Source: Gammaproteobacteria bacterium
GTDB taxonomy: Bacteria; Pseudomonadota; Gammaproteobacteria; HyVt-429
Length of the DNA stretch: 34,624 nt
NCBI GenBank assembly: GCA_013152415.1
Contig: JAADGI010000024.1
Coordinates: 1 to 34,624, forward strand
Direction of reading: 5' to 3'
Numbering within the stretch: the stretch's first letter is position 1; each line of letters starts with the position of its first letter. The translations under genes were made by a program, and so were the position numbers. Under the pieces are notes generated by a model, which was not told where the DNA came from, did not search any database, and saw nothing but the letters and a program-made list of their open reading frames with translations. Below, in pieces: positions 28,773 to 34,624 of the stretch.

Positions 28773-29537
28773 ATGAAAGCATTAGAAAAACAAACCGGTA
28801 ACTTGTCTTTACCCATGAACCTCGTCTTACTGGCGGTGGTGGTGTTTCTCGTCGCGGTGGTGACTATGCTGATACCTACCGGCCTGGCCGGTGGCAAGCC
28901 GGGTTTGGCTACGGCGCTGATTGGTGCGCTGGTATTGACTGCTATCCTGGTCCCCTTGGTTTACATCTTGGTGTTTCGGGGCTCAAATCTGGCGCCTATC
29001 CATGGGGCCGAGCTCGCGCGCCTGCCACAATTGAGACAAGACTCCATCACCGACCCTTTGACCCGTACCCTCAATCGCCGAGGGATTACCATCGGCCTGT
29101 TGGATCTTATGGCCCTGGCGGATCGCTATGGCCATCAGCTGTCCATTGCTATTTTGGATGTGGACCGGCTCAGCCAGGTCAACCAACAATACGGTGATGC
29201 TGCGGGTGATCGGACAGTATCCGCAGTCGCCGCCATTCTCGCCGACGCCTTGCGTATGCCAGACCGGGTGGGACGTTATACCGACAATGAATTTCTCTTG
29301 GTTCTGCCGGAGACCCAGTTGGAGGCGGCCTGCAAACTAGGTGAACGGGTACGCACAAATACCGCTGAAGCGGATATTGAATTGTCCGACCAAACCATAA
29401 AAACCACAGTGAGCGTGGGCGTCACCGAATTTCGTCCTGGTGAAGATCTGGAACATTTGATCAGCCGTGCCGAGGGTGCCCTGCACCAGGCCAAGGCAGA
29501 CGGTCGAGATTGTGTTGTCTGTACCCGTGCAAACTAG
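28773..29537 (+). CDS. Membrane GGDEF-domain protein with degenerate active site
   Basis: This 254-residue protein has two membrane helices (about 15-35 and 45-68) followed by a GGDEF domain (about 85-250). DPLTRTLNRRG (94-104) and LDVDRLSQVNQQYGD (128-142) are typical. The signature is TDNEF (170-174) instead of GGDEF: both glycines and the catalytic acid are replaced, so diguanylate cyclase activity is unlikely. RMPD at 161-164 is an RxxD motif exactly five residues before the signature, the position of the c-di-GMP inhibitory site. It may therefore bind rather than make c-di-GMP. It stands alone between uvrD and the TRAP genes. Confidence 0.88.
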   Translation: MKALEKQTGNLSLPMNLVLLAVVVFLVAVVTMLIPTGLAGGKPGLATALIGALVLTAILVPLVYILVFRGSNLAPIHGAELARLPQLRQDSITDPLTRTLNRRGITIGLLDLMALADRYGHQLSIAILDVDRLSQVNQQYGDAAGDRTVSAVAAILADALRMPDRVGRYTDNEFLLVLPETQLEAACKLGERVRTNTAEADIELSDQTIKTTVSVGVTEFRPGEDLEHLISRAEGALHQAKADGRDCVVCTRAN

Positions 29538-29575
29538 CCCACTGGAAGTTCGTCCGCTAAATCTTACAAGTTCTA

Positions 29576-29642
29576 TTAACGGTTGTTAGTCCTTTCTTGT
29601 TCCGGGAGAAGGCGAGGATGAGGAGAATATTAAAACCGTTAA
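29576..29642. repeat. Short palindromic element with TTAACGGTT ends
   Basis: TTAACGGTT (29576-29584) and AACCGTTAA (29634-29642) are perfect 9-bp inverted ends. Between them tccgggagaaggcgaggatg resembles the core of the MITE at 32060-32212. It fills most of the gap before dctQ, so it could be a diverged family member or an operator pair. Confidence 0.45.
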
Positions 29643-29669
29643 GCCATCTATGATTAGACGCCCCCCTGA

Positions 29670-30206
29670 ATGATGATGGACCTGCCATCAAAATTTCAAC
29701 GCCTGGCCCATGGCCTGGACCGTCTGAGTGAGATCAGTGGCCATGCCGTGGCCTGGATGGTTGTGCTCATGACCCTGGTGGTGGGTTATGACGTGGCCAT
29801 GCGTTATCTGTTTAATGTTGGCTCGGTGGCGCTTCAGGAGTTGGAGTGGCACTTGTTTGCGCTGATCTTTCTGTTGGGTGCCGCCTACACCTTTAAGCAA
29901 GAGGGTCATGTGCGGGTGGAGGTTTTGTACCAGCGGTTTTCCCCACGCGCCCAAGCCTGGGCAGACTTGTTCGGCACGGTCTTTTTCTTGTTGCCCTTTT
30001 GTGTGTTGATCATCATCAGCTCATGGCCTTTCGTCTTTAATGCCTTTCAATACAGTGAAGGCTCACCAGACCCAGGGGGCTTGCCTTACCGTTTTTTACT
30101 CAAGTCTGCCATTCCCATTGGGTTTAGCCTTCTAGTGTTGCAAGGTTTGGCCAGCATCATTCAGCGTATTTTATTCTTGCTCGGCAAGGAAAAAGGACAA
30201 GCCTGA
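29670..30206 (+). CDS. dctQ: TRAP transporter small permease DctQ
   Basis: This 178-residue protein has four membrane helices (about 25-45, 58-76, 98-118 and 140-165). [43 protein letters not shown] and [17 protein letters not shown] are DctQ family patterns. It works with DctM and a periplasmic DctP in Na+-driven uptake of organic acids. Two in-frame ATG codons at 29670 and 29673 are equivalent. It overlaps dctM by one base. Confidence 0.92.
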   Translation: MMMDLPSKFQRLAHGLDRLSEISGHAVAWMVVLMTLVVGYDVAMRYLFNVGSVALQELEWHLFALIFLLGAAYTFKQEGHVRVEVLYQRFSPRAQAWADLFGTVFFLLPFCVLIIISSWPFVFNAFQYSEGSPDPGGLPYRFLLKSAIPIGFSLLVLQGLASIIQRILFLLGKEKGQA

Positions 30207-31531
30207 TGGAAGTCTGGGCCCTGATCATGTTTGCGGTGCTGATGGTCTTGTTGCTATTGGGTTATCCGGTGGCCTTTACCTTGGGTGCCGTCGCCACGGT
30301 ATTTGGAGTTATCGGCCTGGGCGTAGACTTTTTTGATCTCTTGCCCCTGCGCATTTGGGGGGTGATGACGAATTTTACTTTGCTGGCGGTGCCCTTATTT
30401 GTTTTCATGGGTGTGATCTTGGAAAAGTCCGGGCTGGCAGAGGACCTGCTGGAGACCATGGGGATATTATTTGGCCGGGTACGGGGTGGGCTCGCGGTGT
30501 CCATCGTGATTGTCGGTGGTCTGCTCGCCGCAACCACCGGTGTGGTCGGCGCCACGGTGGTCACTATGGGGGTACTGGCCCTGCCGGCCCTGCTCAAAAA
30601 TGGTTATCAACCTGAATTGGCGGCCGGCACCATCGCCGCCTCCGGTACCCTGGGTCAGCTCATTCCGCCGAGTATTATTTTAATCCTGTTGGGTGACGTG
30701 GTGGGTGTGCCTATTGGCCGCTTGTTTGCCGCTGCAGTGATGCCGGGTCTATTGCTGGTGGCGATATTTATTTTGTACGTCATCGTCTATAGCAAGCTCA
30801 GGCCCCAGTGTGCACCGGCCATGACCCATACCGATGACTCAGGGCTAAACCTCGGTACCCGGGTACTCAAGAGTTTGTTGCCACCCTTGTTGCTCATCGT
30901 TGCAGTTTTGGGTTCTATTTTTTTTGGTGTGGCCTCGCCCACCGAGTCCGCTGCGGTGGGAGCCCTGGGTGCCATGGTGTTGGCCGCCCTGCACCGCCGT
31001 TTGAGCCTGAGTAATATTATCGAGGCCAGCCGTTTTACCACCCGATTGACCAGCATGGTGTTTTTGATCTTGATCGGCGCTACCGCTTTTGGTCTGGTGT
31101 TTCGTGGTCTTGGTGGCGATACCCTGGTGGAACAGATTATGGGTGGCCTGCCCGGTGGGGTGTGGGGGTTTCTTGCTGTCAGCATGGCGCTGATTTTTTT
31201 GCTCGGCTTCTTCCTCGATTTTTTAGAGATCTGTTTTATCGTGGTGCCGATTCTGGCCCCCATCGCAGTTGGTCTGGGCGTGGACCCGTTGTGGTTTGCG
31301 GTGTTGATCGCGGTGAACCTACAGGCCTCTTTTCTGACACCGCCCTTTGGTTTTTCTCTGTTCTACCTCAAGGCCGCTGCCCCACCCGAGATCAACATCG
31401 GCCACATCTACCGTGGGGTGGTACCCTTTATTCTCATCCAGGTCTTTATTCTGGCAGTCCTGCTGGTCTTTCCTCGTCTGACCTTGTGGTTACCCGATCT
31501 GATGGATCGGTTGCAGGGGTTTGCCAATTAG
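30206..31531 (+). CDS. dctM: TRAP transporter large permease DctM
   Basis: This 441-residue polytopic protein has about 12 helices. Family patterns are YPVAFTLGAVATVFG, AVPLFVFMGVILEKSG, AASGTLGQLIPPSIILILLGD and LQASFLTPPFGFSLFYLK. It is the substrate channel of the TRAP system. Overlapping start and stop (TGATGG) couple it to dctQ. No DctP gene lies on either side, so the binding protein must be encoded elsewhere or the pair is orphaned. Substrate is not readable. Confidence 0.95.
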   Translation: MEVWALIMFAVLMVLLLLGYPVAFTLGAVATVFGVIGLGVDFFDLLPLRIWGVMTNFTLLAVPLFVFMGVILEKSGLAEDLLETMGILFGRVRGGLAVSIVIVGGLLAATTGVVGATVVTMGVLALPALLKNGYQPELAAGTIAASGTLGQLIPPSIILILLGDVVGVPIGRLFAAAVMPGLLLVAIFILYVIVYSKLRPQCAPAMTHTDDSGLNLGTRVLKSLLPPLLLIVAVLGSIFFGVASPTESAAVGALGAMVLAALHRRLSLSNIIEASRFTTRLTSMVFLILIGATAFGLVFRGLGGDTLVEQIMGGLPGGVWGFLAVSMALIFLLGFFLDFLEICFIVVPILAPIAVGLGVDPLWFAVLIAVNLQASFLTPPFGFSLFYLKAAAPPEINIGHIYRGVVPFILIQVFILAVLLVFPRLTLWLPDLMDRLQGFAN

Positions 31532-31533
31532 GG

Positions 31534-31551
31534 GAGGTTTGTTCTGACCTC
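31534..31551 (+). terminator. Weak terminator after dctM
   Basis: GAGGT-ttgttctg-ACCTC followed by aggtttt lies 3 bp after the dctM stop. The stem is only 5 bp. Confidence 0.3.
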
Positions 31552-31572
31552 AGGTTTTCGCCAGGTTTTTTC

Positions 31573-31661
31573 AATCATTCCGCAGTAATGCGACATGTCG
31601 GTCTCCTCATCTTATGTGAGTAACCAGCTCAACAACTGGCTGCGAGGAGGCTGGCTATAGG
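31573..31661 (-). mobile_element. Truncated IS110 left end, inverted
   Basis: Reverse-complemented, this stretch aligns with 33018-33105, the leader and first codons of the IS110 transposase gene: tagccagcctcctcgcagc, gatgaggaga, then ATG and MSHYCG. Similarity stops after the sixth to eighth codon. About 10 of 88 positions differ, so the copy is old. It lies 1.4 kb from the intact element and in opposite orientation. Confidence 0.8.
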
Positions 31662-32059
31662 TGTTTGTGGAATCCCGAGAGGGTGGCTTGCATGAAAAAT
31701 ACTGTTCAACGATTAGTATATTTGATGGGGAGGGTTACGGATGGCAAGAATACGACAAGGCTATAGCATACAGAATCACTAGATTACTCAACCACAGGTA
31801 TTTGGAGAGTTGAAATCTACTCCCCATGATAATCAGGGAAGCTCTTGTAAATACGTCACTTTATACACAGCGAGCTGGAGAACCAGCAAGTCGGAGTGAC
31901 GAAATTTAAAGTAATATTCAATTTTCATTTTCACAATGAAAGATAAAATTACGGGTTGTCTATTATCTCCCCTTATAAATATTTCCTATTGGTGATAGAT
32001 CAACCCTGGTGTACCATGTAGTCGACAAAGTTTAGGTTTATTTTAATGGTTGGCCAATC
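31662..32059. other. Intergenic stretch without a supported gene
   Basis: An A/T-rich region of about 400 bp. The longest frames are a few dozen codons without a ribosome binding site or recognisable product; MKNTVQRLVYLMGR at 31692 is the only one starting with an ATG of note. A lone TTATACACA at 31861 matches the DnaA-box consensus. Confidence 0.5.
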
Positions 32060-32212
32060 TTAAGGGCACTTCTGTTAATGCCCCCTCCCTCCGGGAGAGG
32101 GCTTAGAGTGAGGGGAGAAAACAAAGCTAAGACACTGAATTTTATTATCCCCTCATCCTAACCTGCTCCCGGAGGGAGAAGGCGTTATCAATTAAATAAG
32201 AAGTGCCCTTAA
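32060..32212. mobile_element. 153-bp MITE with perfect 14-bp terminal inverted repeats
   Basis: TTAAGGGCACTTCT (32060-32073) is the exact reverse complement of AGAAGTGCCCTTAA (32199-32212). Inside are a ccctccctccgggaggg-like hairpin on the left and ctcccggagggag on the right, separated by an A/T-rich segment. It has no coding capacity. It ends 21 bp before the lipoprotein ATG, so any promoter for that gene lies within or beyond it. Confidence 0.85.
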
Positions 32213-32233
32213 ATAATTTCAAGGAGTCAGGAA

Positions 32234-32776
32234 ATGAAAAAGATAATCGGTGTTATTTTGATTTCTTTGGTCTCCCTATCAGGATGTGGTGGCGGTGGCG
32301 GCACTGCAACGGGTGGCGATAGCGACGGTGGTGGCGGTGGTGGTGGTCTGAGCAGTGCCGAGCAGTCTGCGGTCAACCAGACCATGGCAGGCGTTCTAAA
32401 CACTTTCTTTGCCCAGCTTGCCGCATCTTTTCCAACGTCTACGGCTCGCCAGAAGATTCTTAAAGGGGGCGTGCAGACTACGGTTCCATGTCCCGGTGGT
32501 GGTAACTGGAGTGGTGGCGGAAGCGGCACACTCGATACTGATACGGGGGCAGTTAAGGGCCAAGGTTCTGGAAGCACCTTCGGGTGTATAGACGCAGGCG
32601 GGCAAACTCAGACAGTTGGTACGGTGTCCGGACAAGGCGCGGGAACCTGTCCAGGTAGCATTAGTGTTACGGTTACCGGAAATGTAGAGGTGTCCAGGCG
32701 TGGATCGGGTGGTGGTTTTGTGCCCGTGCAAAGTGATTTTGGAATACTCGCCAATATAAGCGTCCCTTGTGGTTAA
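32234..32776 (+). CDS. Glycine-rich lipoprotein of unknown function
   Basis: This 180-residue protein has a lipoprotein signal peptide with lipobox LSGC and Cys18 directly before poly-Gly runs (GGGGG and GGGGGGG), which form a flexible linker. Then come a helical stretch (SSAEQSAVNQTMAGVLNTFF) and a Gly/Ser/Thr-rich C-terminal part with four Cys in pairs (VPCPGG, FGCIDA, GTCPGS, VPCG), suggesting disulfides and beta structure. AAGGAG precedes the ATG. It is flanked by mobile-element debris and may be an acquired or orphan surface protein. No family is recognised. Confidence 0.75.
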   Translation: MKKIIGVILISLVSLSGCGGGGGTATGGDSDGGGGGGGLSSAEQSAVNQTMAGVLNTFFAQLAASFPTSTARQKILKGGVQTTVPCPGGGNWSGGGSGTLDTDTGAVKGQGSGSTFGCIDAGGQTQTVGTVSGQGAGTCPGSISVTVTGNVEVSRRGSGGGFVPVQSDFGILANISVPCG

Positions 32777-32838
32777 TGCTGCGGTGGTGGCTCCAGTTAC
32801 TAGGTGTAGCAAATATCTAGCGGGTTTGAGTAAGGTTT

Positions 32839-32864
32839 GGTGTCAGAGCCACGGCTCTGACACC
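32839..32864. repeat. REP-like perfect hairpin after the lipoprotein gene
   Basis: GGTGTCAGAGCC-ac-GGCTCTGACACC has a perfect 12-bp stem. Similar GTGTCAGAG hairpins are common dispersed repeats. No T run follows, so intrinsic termination is doubtful. A second piece, gggtcagagtaaaa, lies at 32956. Confidence 0.65.
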
Positions 32865-32903
32865 TGTTCCAGACTCGTTTCAGACTGTTCATTGATCGAA
32901 TGT

Positions 32904-32956
32904 TGAATATTAATATTTAGTGAATATTAATATTTAGTAATATTTAGAATATTTAG
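32904..32956. repeat. A/T-rich tandem repeats left of the IS110 element
   Basis: tgaatattaatatttag is repeated exactly (32904-32920 and 32921-32937), followed by shorter taatatttag and aatatttag units. The inner edge ATATTTAGGGTCA (32949-32961) is the exact inverse of TGACCCTAAATAT at 34484-34496. Confidence 0.8.
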
Positions 32957-33029
32957 GGTCAGAGTAAAAACTACCCCCGATCCTTCGCCCAGGCTAATGA
33001 GTTATTACTCTGATAATCCTCTAGCCAGC

Positions 33030-33076
33030 CTCCTCGCAGCCAGTTGTTAAACTGGCTGCTCACACAAGATGAGGAG
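33030..33076 (+). promoter_or_regulatory. SD-sequestering hairpin in the transposase leader
   Basis: GCAGCCAGTT-gtta-AACTGGCTGC (33036-33059) is a perfect 10-bp stem with a tetraloop. Outside it CTCCTC (33030-33035) is complementary to GAGGAG (33071-33076), the Shine-Dalgarno 6 bp before the ATG. The fold would hide the ribosome binding site. Confidence 0.6.
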
Positions 33077-33082
33077 ACTGAC

Positions 33083-34093
33083 ATGTCACATTACTGCGGA
33101 ATTGATTTACATTCAAATAACCACCTTGTGGTGGTTATCGACGAAGAGGACAAGCGTGTGTTTGAAAGGCGTTTGAGTAACGATCTATCACTCACCCTCA
33201 AGGCTTTATCCCCTTACCGGAAAACCTTGCAAGGTGTCGCAGTGGAATCCACTTTTAACTGGTATTGGTTGGTCGATGGCCTGCAAGAACAAGGCTACGC
33301 TCTACAATTGGTCAACACCGCAGCGGTCAAGCAATACGATGGTTTGAAATACAGTGGTGACCATCATGATGCCTTCCATCTCGCACACCTGATGCGCCTG
33401 GGTATCTTGCCCACGGGATACATCTACCCCAAAGAACAAAGAGCGATCAGGGATCTGTTGCGACGAAGACTGTCGTTGGTCAGAACGGCCAGTACCCAGC
33501 TGGTCAGTGTGCAAAGCCAAATATGGCGCTCAACGGGGATTCGGGTTAAATCGGGGGATTTGCGCAAGCTAGAGTTTGTGCCACCCCCTGTGGATGCCTA
33601 TACGCTTCAGGCAGTTCATGCGGGATTGGCAGTCTATCAGGCCATTCAGCGGGAAATCGATGGTCTGGAGAAGTCCGCGCACCAGGTAGTGAAACTCACA
33701 GACAACTTTAAGATACTGCAAACGATCACCGGTATTGGAAAAATACTCGGGCTGACCATCATGCTGGAAACAGGCGATATCACGCGCTTTGCCGGTGCCG
33801 GAAACTTTGCTTCGTACTGTCGCTGTGTAGACAGCACACGCACCAGCAATGGCAAAAAGAAAGGTCAAGGCAATGCCAAAGCAGGCAACAAATATCTCTC
33901 CTGGGCCTTTTCCGAAGCAGCGCATTTTGCCGTACGTTTTGAGCCCCTGGCACAACGTTTCTATGAACGCAAAAAGGCCAAAACCAATGGCATTATCGCC
34001 ATTCGGGCCGTTGCCCGGAAACTGGCCAGGGCGACCTGGATGATGCTCAAGCATCAGGTGCCCTATGATGCCAGGTTGATGTTTCCAGGTTAA
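33083..34093 (+). CDS. IS110-family transposase (DEDD)
   Basis: This 336-residue recombinase has an N-terminal RuvC-like DEDD domain with Asp8 in CGIDLHS, Glu55 in VEST, and Asp93/Asp96 in SGDHHDA. A coiled-coil linker and the C-terminal transposase-20 domain follow (from about 207: ILQTITGIGKILGLTIMLETGD), with Ser255 in TSNGKK as the likely nucleophile and GNKYLSWAF at the conserved end. The start MSHYCG at 33083 has GAGGAG at 6 bp; a frame start at 33044 is unlikely. The gene is intact and probably functional. Whether it belongs to the IS110 or IS1111 group is not clear. Confidence 0.92.
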   Translation: MSHYCGIDLHSNNHLVVVIDEEDKRVFERRLSNDLSLTLKALSPYRKTLQGVAVESTFNWYWLVDGLQEQGYALQLVNTAAVKQYDGLKYSGDHHDAFHLAHLMRLGILPTGYIYPKEQRAIRDLLRRRLSLVRTASTQLVSVQSQIWRSTGIRVKSGDLRKLEFVPPPVDAYTLQAVHAGLAVYQAIQREIDGLEKSAHQVVKLTDNFKILQTITGIGKILGLTIMLETGDITRFAGAGNFASYCRCVDSTRTSNGKKKGQGNAKAGNKYLSWAFSEAAHFAVRFEPLAQRFYERKKAKTNGIIAIRAVARKLARATWMMLKHQVPYDARLMFPG

Positions 34094-34297
34094 GTTTGGG
34101 CGGCCGAGATGAACCAGGTTGGGGTCTGGTACAACCATTTGCTCTGATTGGACGTCTTGGCCGACCATCGTTGTTTACGTTTCGCCCAAACCGTGAACTG
34201 TACCGGGTCTGGACAGCGAAGGCTGAACCATAGATTCTGTGAAAATATTTTGGACACGGTTTGGTACCGAAGATTGTGCGGGGTACCGAGGTACCAA
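34094..34297 (+). ncRNA. Structured region after the transposase, candidate bridge/seek RNA
   Basis: GTTTGGGC (34094-34101) pairs with GCCCAAAC (34184-34191). Directly inside, GGCCGAGA (34102-34109) pairs with TCTTGGCC (34155-34162) through one G-U, and ACCAG (34113) pairs with CTGGT (34126). Further on TTGGTACC (34261-34268) pairs with GGTACCAA (34290-34297). IS110-family elements carry guide RNAs in their non-coding ends. The remaining 34298-34480 has no gene. Confidence 0.4.
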
Positions 34298-34488
34298 GGA
34301 CTGGACTGCAAGAAAGGGTCCCGTCTTAATCCAGATGGGTGACTGGTGCGGATCGTTTTACGTCCGATGCCAAAGACTATGACACAACGGGTGCGATGTG
34401 CGTAACGACGATGGATGAAGTTAATTATTATGCTATTTTCGGCAGGGATCATTTTAGGCTATTGACAGAGGCAGGCTAATGGGTGACC

Positions 34489-34624
34489 CTAAATATCCTA
34501 AATATCCTAAATATCCTAAATATCCTAAATATCCTAAATATCCTTTCTAAATATCCTTTCTAAATATCCTTTCTAAATATCCTTTCTAAATATCCTTTCT
34601 AAATATCCTTTCTAAATATCCTTT
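34489..34624. repeat. Tandem array: five 9-bp then seven 13-bp units
   Basis: ctaaatatc repeats five times (34489-34533), then ctaaatatccttt repeats seven times (34534-34624). The 13-bp unit is the 9-bp unit plus cttt. The array runs to the last base of the window, so its full length is unknown. Confidence 0.95.

Noticed and set aside
31861..31869. TTATACACA, a DnaA-box match
   Set aside because: A single box without a cluster or AT-rich unwinding region is expected by chance; no oriC is claimed.
34489..34624. Repeat array as a CRISPR
   Set aside because: Units are 9 or 13 bp, directly adjacent and without unique spacers.

Overview
The window looks like a chromosomal stretch of a gammaproteobacterium. 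The evidence is the mlaA/pip/apaH/apaG cluster, the rsmG-parA-parB-atpIBEFHAGDC-glmU-glmS order, a SlyD-type FKBP, UvrD helicase II and a NhaD-type antiporter. Base composition is moderate and coding density is high outside a few intergenic islands. I cannot place the organism below class. No rRNA, tRNA or CRISPR array is visible.

Layout. Positions 1-1100 hold the 3' part of a repetitive beta-helix protein. Positions 1097-4893 form a tightly packed minus-strand operon: mlaA, prolyl iminopeptidase, apaH, apaG, a nucleotidyltransferase and a 74-residue partner. Positions 5168-5860 carry the frameshifted remains of a DUF4143 ATPase, where mnmG would often precede rsmG. From 5996 the plus strand reads rsmG, parA, parB, then the complete F1Fo ATP synthase operon from its own promoter, then an FKBP isomerase, glmU and glmS. 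A nested palindromic repeat separates glmU from glmS. Positions 19946-21911 encode an OmpR-type response regulator and its histidine kinase. They are followed by a possible regulator site, a possible 44-codon leader ORF and two ion transporters (SLC13/TrkA-C permease and NhaD). Positions 25946-26237 hold a promoter with two palindromic operators, a structured leader and a 45-residue secreted peptide missed by length-limited ORF calling. Then come uvrD, a membrane GGDEF protein with a degenerate active site, and TRAP transporter subunits DctQ and DctM without a DctP.

The last 3 kb (31.5-34.6 kb) is mobile-element territory: a truncated inverted IS110 left end, a 153-bp MITE with perfect 14-bp terminal repeats, a glycine-rich lipoprotein, an IS110-family transposase with structured flanking non-coding RNA candidates, and a 9-bp/13-bp tandem array running to the window end.

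Most core genes are ordinary. The points most worth a second look are the dual-operator promoter with its tiny secreted peptide, the IS110 leader that can sequester its ribosome binding site and keeps its fold in the truncated copy, the structured region downstream of that transposase (possible bridge/seek RNA), and the GGDEF protein that lost its active site but kept its c-di-GMP inhibitory site.
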